This document shows positions 22,469-32,600 of a stretch of DNA of 40,295 nucleotides, in pieces (position 1 is the first letter of the stretch; the number at the start of each line of letters is the position of its first letter). The notes beneath the pieces were generated by a model, which saw only the letters and a list, made by a program, of their open reading frames with translations, was not told where the DNA came from and did not search any database. A program made the translations under genes and the position numbers. Origin of the DNA: Candidatus Obscuribacterales bacterium (lineage in GTDB: Bacteria; Cyanobacteriota; Vampirovibrionia; Obscuribacterales; Obscuribacteraceae); contig JAKFUT010000077.1 of the NCBI GenBank assembly GCA_021732565.1, positions 1 to 40,295 of the forward strand, read 5' to 3'.

Positions 22469-24670
22469 TTGGATCAAAGTGATAGTCTAACGACTGAAGC
22501 GAATTTCGCTGCGCTATCAATTACAGATTTGATCGAAGCACGCGATCAATATCATGTATTTTTGACAAACAAACCAAATGTCGTAGCCACGGCAATCGGT
22601 TTGTACCGTATCCGAATAGATGAGAAGTGGCCAACTAAAGAGGAGCCTTCGCTCAAGAGAGCCGAAAAGCCTTCCGTGGATAAAGCCGCAAGAACTTTTA
22701 GCAACTCAGAAGTGAGACCCTATTCCTGGCCTGCTGTGCTCGTCTTTGTGGACAATTGGACCGAGGAATCAAAATTATCTGCCTCCGAGGTAGTTCCAAA
22801 GACACTATTTATGCAAGATGGACGCCGAATCCCGGTTTGCGTAATTGAAGCGCCCAAGGACGCCACATCGAATTCGCCTGCGCAGGTTCAACCCTTCGAT
22901 CGGAATCTGATGAGGGGAGGCAGACCGGTAGGCACCACCGTTCAGGGACAGGAGCGCATCGCTAGCATCGGCTGTCTTGTGTCGGACGGACACTACACCT
23001 ATGCACTGACCAACAAGCACGTCACGGGTGAAGCAGGAACACAACTTTATAGCGTTGCAAATGGCGAAACATTCCCAATCGGAACAAGCTCCGGTCTACA
23101 GCTCGGCAAGGTACCCTTCAGTGACGTCTATCCAAGATGGAATGCTCGGGGCGTCCTCTGCAACTTGGACATTGGATTAATCAAAATAGAGGACGTGAGG
23201 CGTTGGACCGCACGCATTGAAGATATTGGTGAGTTTGGCAAAGTATTCGATCTCAATTCGTTCAACCTGACTTTGCGCTTGATCGGAGCCAAAGTCACCG
23301 CCTTCGGTGCCGTATCAGGCCGGATGCACGCTGAAATCCAAGGGCTTCTTTATCGATACAAATCGACGGGTGGCAATGAGTACGTATGTGATTTCTTAAT
23401 CGGCGCATCCGGTAACGAGACTTTTGAAACGCATCACGGTGACTCCGGAACGTTGTGGCTGCTCAAGACCGAGAATAAGCCAAGACCCATAGCTGTGCAG
23501 TGGGGCGGTCATGTACTAGGCAGTCACACAAAACTGAGCTACGCACTTGCCACATGCCTGAGTACTGCCTGCAGAATGCTGGAAGTCGAGCCTATTGCCG
23601 ACCTGAACCTCGTCGGCGATGAATACTGGGGGGCTCGCGGACATTATACAATCGCCGACAAAGCGTGTGATGTGGTTCAGAATCCAAAGCTGAAAGAACT
23701 CATGCAAAACAATCGGCGAAATATTGCAATACCAGCGGAAGTTGCTATTCCAGCTCTGACAAAGGAACCGTTTGTTCCATTGGCAGACGTTCCCGATATG
23801 GTTTGGAAAGTGCGATCAAGCGACGCTATTGCAAATCGAACTCCGAGGGAGAATCCGAATCATTTCGCCGACATGGATCGAGTGTGCCCTTCCGGCCGGT
23901 TCAAAGGTCAAACTCTGCTAGACATTTGCAAGGATCCAAGCAATGTCAGCGTAGATGTTTGGATCGAATACTATCGCGCCGTTGGTGACAAAGGAATGGG
24001 ACTGCTTCCATTCAGAATATGGCAGGGCTTCGAAGAAATGGTTGCCTATGTCAGAGCGGGGGACGTCGAGCGTTTCGTTTGTGCCGCAGGCGTGCTGTCT
24101 CACTACCTCGGTGATTCTTGCCAGCCGCTGCACATTTCATACCTTCATGACGGGGACCCTGAAGATCTGGGGGACAAACTCGACAGGCACGGAAATCCAA
24201 TGCCCCGAGCAGCTGGAGTGCATGAAGAATACGAGACCAAAATGATCAATCGCAACATCGCAGAGATCGTTCAAGGACTCAAGAACAAGCTTCACAGCTT
24301 GCACAAATTACCGACAATCGAGACTGGCAAAGAAGCCGCATTGGAAGTCATAAAACTAATGTCGAACACCTTTGAGAAGCTCCCGCCGACAACTATTCTA
24401 GATGTGTACAACGAAGACAAAGACTCAATGTGGGAAAAACTAGGCGACGATACCATAAGTGTTATGGCTTCGGGAATTTTGCTCACCGCAGCAATATGGG
24501 AAAGTGCGTGGAACGTCGGAAAAGGCGACACCACTATCAACTCCACTCGACAGATCAACCAAGACAAGTTGGTTGAAATTTATACCGACGAAGACTTCCT
24601 GCCTTCACGTACCTTGTTGCATGTAGCAGAAGTACTTACGCCACAAAAAGTGCTGACACCAGTGAGCTAA
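22469..24670 (+). CDS. Trypsin-like serine protease fused to zinc phospholipase C / S1-P1 nuclease-type domain
   Basis: 733 residues from a TTG at 22469, preferred because CGGAGG lies eight bases upstream; the frame opens earlier, at 22391, without a site. Residues ~140-370 form a trypsin-fold protease with H184 in ALTNKHVTG, D234 in NLDIGLIKI and S326 in HHGDSGTLWL. Directly after it, W387 in DEYWGARGHYTIADKA begins a zinc phospholipase C/S1-P1 nuclease domain: H392, H465 in NHFADMD, H545/D549/H555 in SHYLGDSCQPLHIS, and H585/E589 in GVHEEYE. Glu rather than Asp at the last ligand favours the phospholipase C type. In this superfamily the free amino group of the first Trp binds zinc, so cleavage before W387 would be needed. 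No signal peptide is evident. It is likely co-transcribed with the DUF3616 gene. Confidence 0.85.
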   Translation: MDQSDSLTTEANFAALSITDLIEARDQYHVFLTNKPNVVATAIGLYRIRIDEKWPTKEEPSLKRAEKPSVDKAARTFSNSEVRPYSWPAVLVFVDNWTEESKLSASEVVPKTLFMQDGRRIPVCVIEAPKDATSNSPAQVQPFDRNLMRGGRPVGTTVQGQERIASIGCLVSDGHYTYALTNKHVTGEAGTQLYSVANGETFPIGTSSGLQLGKVPFSDVYPRWNARGVLCNLDIGLIKIEDVRRWTARIEDIGEFGKVFDLNSFNLTLRLIGAKVTAFGAVSGRMHAEIQGLLYRYKSTGGNEYVCDFLIGASGNETFETHHGDSGTLWLLKTENKPRPIAVQWGGHVLGSHTKLSYALATCLSTACRMLEVEPIADLNLVGDEYWGARGHYTIADKACDVVQNPKLKELMQNNRRNIAIPAEVAIPALTKEPFVPLADVPDMVWKVRSSDAIANRTPRENPNHFADMDRVCPSGRFKGQTLLDICKDPSNVSVDVWIEYYRAVGDKGMGLLPFRIWQGFEEMVAYVRAGDVERFVCAAGVLSHYLGDSCQPLHISYLHDGDPEDLGDKLDRHGNPMPRAAGVHEEYETKMINRNIAEIVQGLKNKLHSLHKLPTIETGKEAALEVIKLMSNTFEKLPPTTILDVYNEDKDSMWEKLGDDTISVMASGILLTAAIWESAWNVGKGDTTINSTRQINQDKLVEIYTDEDFLPSRTLLHVAEVLTPQKVLTPVS

Positions 24671-24682
24671 TTTCACAATACA

Positions 24683-24729
24683 GCGAGTGATGCGAGCGCC
24701 GACAGAAGGAGGTTCTTCGCATCACTCGC
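24683..24729 (+). promoter_or_regulatory. Perfect 13-bp hairpin with a ribosome-binding site in its loop
   Basis: GCGAGTGATGCGA (24683-24695) pairs perfectly with TCGCATCACTCGC (24717-24729). The 21-base loop contains AAGGAGG, and the stem ends three bases before the ATG at 24733. Linear spacing from this site to the ATG is 20 bases, too long unless the stem folds. There is no T-run, so it is not an intrinsic terminator. It may control translation of the downstream gene or stabilise a processed mRNA end. Confidence 0.6.
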
Positions 24730-24732
24730 CCT

Positions 24733-25767
24733 ATGTTTGTTCACTTCGACAATGGAGCAAGATACGCTATGGAAGCAGCAAATATTGACCGTATCGGGAA
24801 ACGGCTCATTGCCAGCTGGTATTCTGAAGTCATCAAATACAAAGGCATATGCGACGGATCCGCCGGCATTGCCCTTGGAAAGAAGCATTTTCTAACTGCT
24901 AGCGATGAAGACAGTAATTTCTATCTCTATCACTGCGAAAAACCCGAACGAACCATACAAACTAAGTGTTACTCCTCATTGCTTGCTCGGGAAGATAGAA
25001 CAAAAGAGGCGGACATAGAAGCATCGGCAAAGATAGGCGACATAACGTACTGGATTGGCTCTCATAGTCGAGATAGCAAAGGTAAATGGTCGCCGGAGCG
25101 CCACCAGCTTTTTGCTGCTCGCATCAGTCGTTTCCAAGACAACATCATGTGCGAGCGGATCGGTCACTCTTATACGAATTTGTTGTATGACATGCTTCAA
25201 GATTCATCTCTGGCGGCGCTGGGGCTTGAACATCCGAAAGACTTGCTTAACCCGAAGCTGGCCTGCAAAACAAAAAGAGGCCTCAACATTGAGGGCCTCG
25301 CGCAGTGGCACTCGGATCAGCTTCTGATCGGATTCCGCAATCCAAGAGTAAATGGAAATGCATTACTGGTACCGCTAAAGAATCCCCTAAAAGTCGTTAG
25401 AGGTGAAGAACACCCTGTGTTCGGCAGCCCCGTTTATCTGGCACTCGGCAATCGCGGCATCAGAGACATTCAGTATTGGCCGCAACAAGATATTTACCTG
25501 ATCATCGCCGGGAGTTACGACACCACAGATGATTTCAGTATTTTTTGCTGGTCCGGTAAACGCCGTGATCAACCGATTGAACTTACCGATTTGGGAATGC
25601 AGAATTTTCACGCCGAATGTATCGTGACCTTTGAAGACTACTCAGATCGATTCCTGATTCTTACTGATGAAGGCGGAACGCTAGTCAATGGCATTCAGAG
25701 AAAGTTCAGTGACGATAAATATTTTTACGGACGGTGGGCGAGACTGGAAATTTGGCCGCCACGGTAA
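24733..25767 (+). CDS. DUF3616 family protein
   Basis: 344 residues. The pattern matches the DUF3616 beta-propeller-like family: SAGIALGKKHFLTASDEDSN, EADIEASAKIGDITYWIGSH, SHSRDSKGKWSPER, LNIEGLAQWHSDQLLIGFRN, then LALGNRGIRDIQYWPQQDIY and YLIIAGSYDTTDDFSIFCW. The order of the DIE, GSHS, NIEGLA, IGFRNP and GIRD motifs is that of the family; a phytase-like or regulatory role has not been established for it. The start is uncertain: the ATG at 24733 follows a hairpin, and an in-frame ATG at 24769 is an alternative. It lies 62 bases after the protease-phospholipase gene. Its TAA overlaps the ATG of a 34-codon ORF. Confidence 0.8.
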   Translation: MFVHFDNGARYAMEAANIDRIGKRLIASWYSEVIKYKGICDGSAGIALGKKHFLTASDEDSNFYLYHCEKPERTIQTKCYSSLLAREDRTKEADIEASAKIGDITYWIGSHSRDSKGKWSPERHQLFAARISRFQDNIMCERIGHSYTNLLYDMLQDSSLAALGLEHPKDLLNPKLACKTKRGLNIEGLAQWHSDQLLIGFRNPRVNGNALLVPLKNPLKVVRGEEHPVFGSPVYLALGNRGIRDIQYWPQQDIYLIIAGSYDTTDDFSIFCWSGKRRDQPIELTDLGMQNFHAECIVTFEDYSDRFLILTDEGGTLVNGIQRKFSDDKYFYGRWARLEIWPPR

Positions 25768-25871
25768 TGTTTGAGGTCAACAATCCGTTCGACTTAACTC
25801 CTATCCATCGGTGGAACGGAAAAATTCACCGAAGATGGAAGGAGTTTAAGAAACAATTCTTCCAAGTGTAA
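25767..25871 (+). CDS. Small basic ORF coupled to the DUF3616 gene by TAATG overlap
   Basis: 34 codons (MFEVNNPFDLTPIHRWNGKI..., ending in a Lys/Arg/Phe-rich tail). Its ATG shares one base with the TAA of the preceding gene, the usual arrangement for translational coupling. No homologue recognised and no independent ribosome site. The composition (aromatic plus basic) is protein-like. It could also be a by-chance frame. Confidence 0.35.
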   Translation: MFEVNNPFDLTPIHRWNGKIHRRWKEFKKQFFQV

Positions 25872-26251
25872 TTGGATCCACAGAACCACTCTGAGCGGGC
25901 TGGCGGCAGCTTCGTCATTAGAAGTTTGCGACCACGCGAATGCTACATGAGGTCACTCATGGGAATAACCGCAAACAGAGTTGTCCGCACACATTAGTTG
26001 ACCCAAGCCTCAAGAGCCTGTCTGAAACAGCGAAACGAGAAATACACGACGCTTTCGCTACGTCAATTTTGATAAACCGCTCAGCAATTTCTTAAGGTTT
26101 TCAGCCTATGGTAGCGAGAAATCCCCTAACTTAAGCCCCACAACGATTCAGTCGATTGTTGGCACATAAGCGTCAATTAGTCCGCAGGGAATTGGATTCA
26201 CCCAATTCCCGAAAAACTCGCACCTACACTTTGATCTGAAGGGCAACAATA
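25872..26251. other. Intergenic region before the PDGT-repeat gene
   Basis: About 380 bases with no supported gene. It should hold the promoter of the 26252 gene. A TTGATA near 26070 has TTAAGG at 17 bases, a poor -10. Nothing else stands out. Confidence 0.3.
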
Positions 26252-28447
26252 ATGATGGAACTAGATCTGGAGATTCCAAACCGCAATAGCGGTGTCACAG
26301 TCGCAGAAAAATTCTTGAACGAACTTCATCCATTCGATCAAAAGATTCTAAATCGAAATACTGAGCCTCCTAAAGAATTGAATTCACCACCAGCTCTCCC
26401 ACCATTGCCGAGTACCGAACCGGTGGAGAACAAACTTCGTTCAAAATTGAACGATGATCGATTGACCTGCAGCTCGCTATTGTCAGCGAACGCCCGTCCG
26501 GCAGAGAATCCGACCGCAGAGTTCGGTCGCGCACTTGTCTACAGCGCGCTGCAATCACCAATAGCTGGAGTTGCTCAACTAGTGGACAAAGCATGCGGCA
26601 CATCGCTGGAAAGTCGGCTAACCTTCATCAATCGTCCTGCGCACGCTGAGTCATTTAGCAAGCGCTGGCACGCACAACAGCTGGGCTCATTGATTGGAAT
26701 GACTGTTCCATTCCTGCTCACTCATAAGCTCGTGGGAGGAGGCGGTAATTTATTTCTCGGGAAGCTGGAAAAGGACGCATCTACGCGATTGCTAACTACA
26801 CGATTAGTGGGTGAATCGATGATTACCGGTGCATTGTTCGACGGTGTTTTGCGACCGGTCGAACCAGAGCGCGAGGGCAGCTTTCTCAAGACTAGAATAA
26901 GCAATGCCCTTGTAGGAGCAACCACATTGGGAGTTCTCACTGGCTCAAGTATTGGAATTCAATCTCTGGTAAGGGGACGAACAGGGGCGCTGGCTTCAGT
27001 GCTTCGCAGCGACGTTGGCAGCTCTGTCCTGGCCGGTGCACCGGCAGGATTCGTCAATGCGGAACTTAATGCCATATCGCATAAAGGAAGAATAGCCACA
27101 GGTTCTGAAGTGGTGGAGGGAATTTATACCTTTTCAGTCTTGGGCGGTTCGTTGGCAACAGGAAAACATGTATTAGGAAAGACATTCACCGAAAAATCCT
27201 TCTCCACAAGACTTACAGAAGGCACCCAAACCGGCGGCGAGCGTGGCACAGGCAACCCCTCAGAACGAACAACGGCGAGTGTTCAGCTGTCCGAATCAGT
27301 CGCTCAGAGGCAACTGCCCTCAGTGACAGAGCCTTTAACAGAAACAGCTCGAATCACTGGCACATCAGCGGAATCCACTGTATTGAAACCAGCTCTAGTT
27401 GTAGAAAAATCCCCTGCCTCCCGGCCAGTTTCCGAGTCGGCTCGATTAGAACCTGGAAGGTCGCCGGAATCAACTTCTAAAGGTACGCCGAAGGATACAG
27501 CTTCAGAACGACTTGAAGGTCCATCCCTCCGTCGCGAAAAGCTGTCTCCTGGTAAATGGTCACGGGAAAAAGCCGAAGCCAGGTGGGAAAAAGACATAGA
27601 AAAGGCCGATGAAGCTATTGCTAAAACACCTGCTGAAAAAGAGTGGGACAGGACATCGGCAGACTCGCATGGGGGAAAAGTGATCGAAAAAGATGGCATC
27701 ACGTTCCGCCGTAATCCCGAAGGAGAAGTGGAAGTTGAACTGAGCGATTCTACGGTCACGTACGACAACACTCACGTAACCATTAAGAGGACGGACGACA
27801 CGTGGATCAACATCAACGAACGAGGAGACATTTATGCGGAGCGTACCAAGGATGCGACCATAGATTACGACAGCACCGGCGCCGGCGCGAGCATTGAGTC
27901 AACAACCCACGGAAGAGTTGAGATTTTCGATTACCGAGACGGAGCCGACTCGGCAGTCTCACGCGAAGCAGCCTACCGGCTCAAATCTCAAGGGAAACAA
28001 ACAGTAATCGAGTATGACACCGATGGAACTCGAACAACTACCAAACCGGACACAACCACAATTGAGCTGCGTCCTGATGGAACAAGTATCACAACTAAAC
28101 CGGATCAAACCACGATCGAGTGCCGTCCGGATGGAACCCGAATAAAGGTGACGCCGGACGAAACCGTCATTACGCGAAGCCCCGACGGAACCACTACTAT
28201 AGAGAAACCAGATGGAAGGGTTGCAACACGACATCCAGATGGAACGATCGAACGTTCAAGAAAACCTCGCCCTGACTATTTCGACGATTATCCCGACTAT
28301 GACGACGGCGGAATATCAGAAGATCGGGATCCTGCCCGGTTGACTGATAGAAGTGAAGAAACAGGGGCTAGTGATGCGAAGGACCTCGTTTTGGATCCGT
28401 TCGCATGGAGGCACCTATTTCCAATATCACCCAAAAAGGGCGAGTGA
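26252..28447 (+). CDS. Large hypothetical protein with glycine/alanine-rich core and C-terminal PDGT repeats
   Basis: 731 residues (start MMELDL, AAGGG upstream). Residues 1-100 are polar with a proline run (PPALPPLP). Residues ~100-320 hold several small-residue-rich hydrophobic helices (LIGMTVPFLLTHKLVGGGG, ALVGATTLGVLTGSSIG, SVLAGAPAGFVNAELNA), which could associate with membranes. Residues ~320-470 are Ser/Thr/Glu/Pro-rich linker. Residues ~586-670 are tandem repeats of 18-20 residues of the form [T]TIExRPDGTxITTKPDx: five or more copies, each with a PDGT turn. The tail is acidic (DYFDDYPDYDDG). No catalytic motif. The core resembles the start of the 2314-3336 protein. An envelope-associated structural or signalling role is a guess. 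Confidence 0.75.
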   Translation: MMELDLEIPNRNSGVTVAEKFLNELHPFDQKILNRNTEPPKELNSPPALPPLPSTEPVENKLRSKLNDDRLTCSSLLSANARPAENPTAEFGRALVYSALQSPIAGVAQLVDKACGTSLESRLTFINRPAHAESFSKRWHAQQLGSLIGMTVPFLLTHKLVGGGGNLFLGKLEKDASTRLLTTRLVGESMITGALFDGVLRPVEPEREGSFLKTRISNALVGATTLGVLTGSSIGIQSLVRGRTGALASVLRSDVGSSVLAGAPAGFVNAELNAISHKGRIATGSEVVEGIYTFSVLGGSLATGKHVLGKTFTEKSFSTRLTEGTQTGGERGTGNPSERTTASVQLSESVAQRQLPSVTEPLTETARITGTSAESTVLKPALVVEKSPASRPVSESARLEPGRSPESTSKGTPKDTASERLEGPSLRREKLSPGKWSREKAEARWEKDIEKADEAIAKTPAEKEWDRTSADSHGGKVIEKDGITFRRNPEGEVEVELSDSTVTYDNTHVTIKRTDDTWININERGDIYAERTKDATIDYDSTGAGASIESTTHGRVEIFDYRDGADSAVSREAAYRLKSQGKQTVIEYDTDGTRTTTKPDTTTIELRPDGTSITTKPDQTTIECRPDGTRIKVTPDETVITRSPDGTTTIEKPDGRVATRHPDGTIERSRKPRPDYFDDYPDYDDGGISEDRDPARLTDRSEETGASDAKDLVLDPFAWRHLFPISPKKGE

Positions 28448-28481
28448 AGGAGCACAGACACGCTCTGGAAGCAACAATTAT

Positions 28482-28508
28482 CGACCGTCCTCGGGGAGGT
28501 CGCTTTTA
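28482..28508 (+). terminator. Probable intrinsic terminator after the PDGT-repeat gene
   Basis: Hairpin CGACC-GTCC-TCG-GGGA-GGTCG (one mismatch) followed by CTTTT, 34 bases downstream of the stop at 28447. Confidence 0.6.
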
Positions 28509-28510
28509 GG

Positions 28511-28657
28511 ATGGTCTCCGTCGCCCGGATATCTACACTAATTGCCTACAGATTGGCGGGGCGCTTCAATGATAGGGGACAGGTAGCTGATGCCATGAAA
28601 CTGCTTCGCTTCGTGGAGAGGTTAAAACAATTGTCATTTGATATGACAAATTCTTGA
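28511..28657 (+). CDS. Possible 48-residue protein or gene remnant
   Basis: ATG at 28511, TGA at 28655-28657. It reads MVSVARISTLIAYRLAGRFN, then DRGQVADAMKLLRFVERLKQ, which is helical, basic and protein-like. GGAGG lies about 14 bases upstream, inside the terminator hairpin, which is farther than ideal. A 7-bp inverted repeat (TTGTCAT-TTGAT-ATGACAA, 28631-28649) overlaps its end. It could be the tail of a decayed gene. Confidence 0.28.
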   Translation: MVSVARISTLIAYRLAGRFNDRGQVADAMKLLRFVERLKQLSFDMTNS

Positions 28658-29056
28658 TCGATCGTAAGAATATTGAATATTGATGACACAAGAAGCGGCA
28701 TCCTTTACCTGGAGGGTGCTCTGGAACAAACTACGAAACCTTGATCAGTTTCCGGTGCATCACATTGCGCAGTTGCCCAAACGGCTGGAGGCGAATCGCT
28801 GAAGGAGCCGCCGAAAACGAACAGAGCCAGCGCGAGCTTCTTACAACAGGCAAACCCAAATCGGCACAGGCTGGTGGTCTGTCGTTCTGGATAACAACCT
28901 GTTGTCCTGATTCGGTTTATGCGTGACCCGAATGAGCGAACGAATTTTTCTGTGAAGCAGACGAAGCAAGTCTTTGCCTGTTTTCCGTTTACTGGAAGGT
29001 TCGCCCCTGACCAACGTGCTGTTGGCACTTTACCCGGACCTTACTTCGCATGACTA
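28658..29056. other. Non-coding or decayed interval
   Basis: Short open stretches in several frames (for example FPVHHIAQLPKRLEANR before a stop at about 28800 on the plus strand) look like debris. No start, ribosome site or recognisable domain was found on either strand. Confidence 0.3.
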
Positions 29057-29326
29057 TTACGACTGGCAAGGACGATCCGTCGCGGCAGAACGGTCCGCCA
29101 CATCCTGCCGCCAAAATGTCCGCGATGGGATATCCAATTTGCCCACAACTATTTCCGCAAGCAAGTGGGACCAGCGTGTCCGCCGGTCTGCAACATTAGC
29201 CATCAACGGAACAATTAGTCGATTTTCTAGTGAATTGAGGTAAGTGATCAAAGAAATTCTCTTCTCGTCTATAGCTTGCTTTTGTAAATCCTCCAACAAG
29301 TCTGGGTGTAATGTAATTTGCTTCAC
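29057..29326 (-). CDS. Weakly supported small protein
   Basis: 89 codons from a GTG at 29326 with AGGTGA about ten bases upstream. The first 35 residues (MKQITLHPDLLEDLQKQAID, EKRISLITYLNSLENRL) look like a genuine helical sequence with a ribbon-helix-helix-like strand at the start, as in small DNA-binding antitoxins. The second half (DRRTRWSHLLAEIVVGKL...) is less convincing. No partner gene is adjacent. Confidence 0.33.
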   Translation of the reverse strand: MKQITLHPDLLEDLQKQAIDEKRISLITYLNSLENRLIVPLMANVADRRTRWSHLLAEIVVGKLDIPSRTFWRQDVADRSAATDRPCQS

Positions 29327-29540
29327 TACGCTCGTTTCACCTAAGACCCGTTGTTTTGGTGCAGATTACAACCGGCGAGGTAGCCTTAAAGTATCGCACT
29401 AAAAGGCGAACCTGTGGTCGTTACAGGTACCTATGACCAGACTCTCCGTAGCAGGAATATTTGAGAATTTGTCGTGAACTGGACCTTCGGCGCATGACGC
29501 CAAGACACCGTTTGGACACAATTAACCGTCCTGAATTAAG

Positions 29541-29576
29541 TTAGTGATAGCGATATGAGACATCGCCACCTATAAT
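29541..29576 (+). promoter_or_regulatory. Candidate promoter of the giant surface-protein gene with embedded palindrome
   Basis: A perfect TATAAT at 29571-29576 lies about 100 bases before the start codon. The -35 is not consensus. An inverted repeat GCGAT-N7-ATCGC at 29550-29566 lies between the expected -35 and the -10, where a regulator would act. The rest of 29327-29674 contains no gene. Confidence 0.45.
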
Positions 29577-29680
29577 ATGCAAAGTGGGTACATCTTTTTT
29601 ATAAGACGACCGGTCGTTCTTCTCCAGTTATTGGGATAAGAGCGGAAACAAACCTGGGGTTCTATGGGAGGCGCATGGAC

Positions 29681-32600
29681 ATGGACTTTTCACCGTGTCA
29701 GGGACCTGAGAAAACCCAGGACCTTTTTAACAAGCGTGTCACGATTTGTGCAATTGTTCTGGTAGTTTTTGCTTCCCAGTTAATCCAATTAGAGGCATTG
29801 GGGACAGAAGTCTCCCCATCGATTCCGTCTCAAAACTCAGCCGATGGCGGGTCCACAACAGTCAGTAATTCAAGTCCGGCAAGAAATCTCGACTTGTCGG
29901 CGACGCAAGCGACTGTTTCAGCTGTAAAGACGGGCAGCATCTTGGTCGGCGGGCAGCTAGACGCAACCGGAGCAATTACCGGCGGTTCTGCGATGACGGT
30001 CGGCGTTGGTCAACTGCTAACACCTGCACAAAATGTGGCGCTGTGGCAGTCCGTCGCCGGCAATCAGCATCTGCTGATTGACAATGTTGGCGCAGCGATC
30101 GGTGGTACGGCGAAGGTGAACTCCTCGTGGGCGGCGAATTTGTCCTCTCTGGTCGTACCAACCGGGGTCACAGTAGCGACCATTGGATTTGATAGCAACA
30201 ATCCGCTGAACGTAGCCGGAGCATCGAATATCTTGGGTTCGGTGTTCGCACTGCAAAACATGGCTGGTATGACCGCAACCATGAACTTCGGAAGTAATCT
30301 GAATATTGCAGCGGGTGGACTGCTGTCTGGCAATCTTCCAACCCCTCTGCCCGGGCTCAATCTTGCCAATGTGTATGGTTCGCAAAACATGCTTTTGAAC
30401 GTGTTGGGCAATTTCACCAATAACGGCACGGTGACCATTCCCGGCAATTTAGATTTGAATGTCGCTGGAACATTCGCAAATACAAGTCTATCTGGTATCG
30501 CTGGCAGTGCGGCGACATTGGCTGCTCAAAATATTAACATTACCTCTGGTAGCGGCATCATCATTAACTCTGGCTTGATGACAGCCCTCGACTCCATCAA
30601 TATCCAAACCATGAGTTCGATCACAGACCTTACCATTCACAATACCGGCGGTGTCATCCAGGCGCTGAATGCCATAAATGCGCGCGATGCAAATTTCGCA
30701 GGCAATTCGAATGTTGTCCTCACTGGTGGTGATTTCCTTTCTAGAGAACTAAATCTGTTTTCCGGACCGGGACTGGTTGATGTAAATATCGGACAAGTCT
30801 CCGGTATGGTCAATATATGCGCTGGTGCTACTCATGTGGTGGCGGCTAGTGACGTACTGTCGGTGGGACGCATTCAATTGTCCGGTGATCCTAGTTTCTA
30901 TAACACAGCCGGTTCTGTGATGCTAAACCTGCCGTTAATGATCCAGGGAGCCGGTACGCGAGCGGACCTGGCAGTGATAGCAAGCACCGATATAACTGCC
31001 ACTGGCACTGGCAACCTTGATGTCAGCTCAAGCACGATGCCGGGCGGCAATATACTTTTGTTGGCAGGCGCCCAATTTACGTCCAGTCCACCCTCGGTGG
31101 GACAACAAAACAACGACTTTAGCGGTTCGATTTTGACCATTGCAGGTGCTTCTAGTACTGGTGGTAAGATCGATCTAACCGGTGCCACCATCGGCAGCAT
31201 CACATCTAGTAGCACCGCGAATGACGGAGGCAACATAACAATTGTTGCCTTGAATGGAAGCAGCGCTCCAGGTGCAGGCGCTGGAACAATTGCACTGGGT
31301 AGCTCAACCTCGATCACGTCCACAGGTAAATCAGGCATCAGTTTCACCAACGGCGACGTGACAATCATTGCCGGAGCGACCAGTGCGGTTCCGATTGCGG
31401 CGATCTCAATAGGATCAATCACCACGTTTACCGCGGGTGGCGCAACCAGTGGCGGTAAAATAACCATCGCCACAGCGACTCCTACCATAACAAGCTTCCA
31501 ACTAACTGATAAAGCCGATGGGTCAGTAACGGGAACCGCAACTCCACCGATTTTCGTGGGAACGATCCAGCAGAATTCGTCAGTTTCAACACGTGCTCTG
31601 ATCGCGGGCGCGGCTGCCAGCGCTTCAGATCAGGTCAACGTGTTGGCCGGAGGCAATGTACAGATAACCGGGTCGGTAAGTGGAAGCCAGATAAACATTG
31701 CAAGTAACAGCGCAAATTCATTTACCATTTTAAATACAGGTTCGGCGATGAATGGCGTAGTGGGGGCAATCACCGCCTTTCCCGGAGTCGGAGGCGGTTC
31801 CATTACGCTGAGCAATGCTGGAGGGGGGATAAGCCTCGGTCGCAGCCTGAACAACTCGGGGACCAATCTTTCGTTTCTTGCCAACGGAGATATTAAAACG
31901 ATTGGTGGATCGACTATTTCTATCGACACTTCGTCCGCTTCCGTGGGCGGCAGTATCACTATGGTTGCGGGCGCCCAGTTAACAGCGGCACTAAATGCGG
32001 TGCATATCACCGCTACTGGTTCCGGTGGAAATATCGATCTCAGCAGCGGCTCGGGAATTTCATCCCTGAACGCATCCAATGGAGGAGCAGGCAGCAATGT
32101 GGGTAACATTATGCTTGTCGCATTTGGCGGTGGAGGAATAGGCAAAATTTCAATTCCAGCCGCAGTCACCGTAACCACAAGCGGAAAGGGTGCTGGAACA
32201 AATGGCAATGTAACGATGATCGCTGGAGACACAATAGCGTCTGATGTCGCCATTGGCGGCGGATTCGCCGTGACTACGAGCGGTGGCTCAGGTGTCGGAG
32301 GAAATATTCTAATAGCCGCTGCGACTCCGAGCATCATCAACGGCTCAGTGGTCAGTGCGCTGGAGCCGCTCAATGTTGATTTTGGCGTCGGGCAGGCAAA
32401 CGCTTCGGTTTCGATCGGACCATTAAATGCGGCGCTCTCCTCCGTGGCCGCTGCAGACGTGAGTGTGCTAGCAGGTGGCAAAACTCAGATCGCGGGCAAC
32501 GTTGCCGGGCGAAATATAGACATAGCAAGCAACAGTGCAACCGCTTTTGCGCTTACCAGCACAGGCCCCTCAGACAACGGCATAGTGGGAGCAATATCGG

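Noticed and set aside
29400..29450. Palindrome-like stretch around GGTACC
   Set aside because: Several mismatches in the arms and no neighbouring promoter; not distinguishable from chance.
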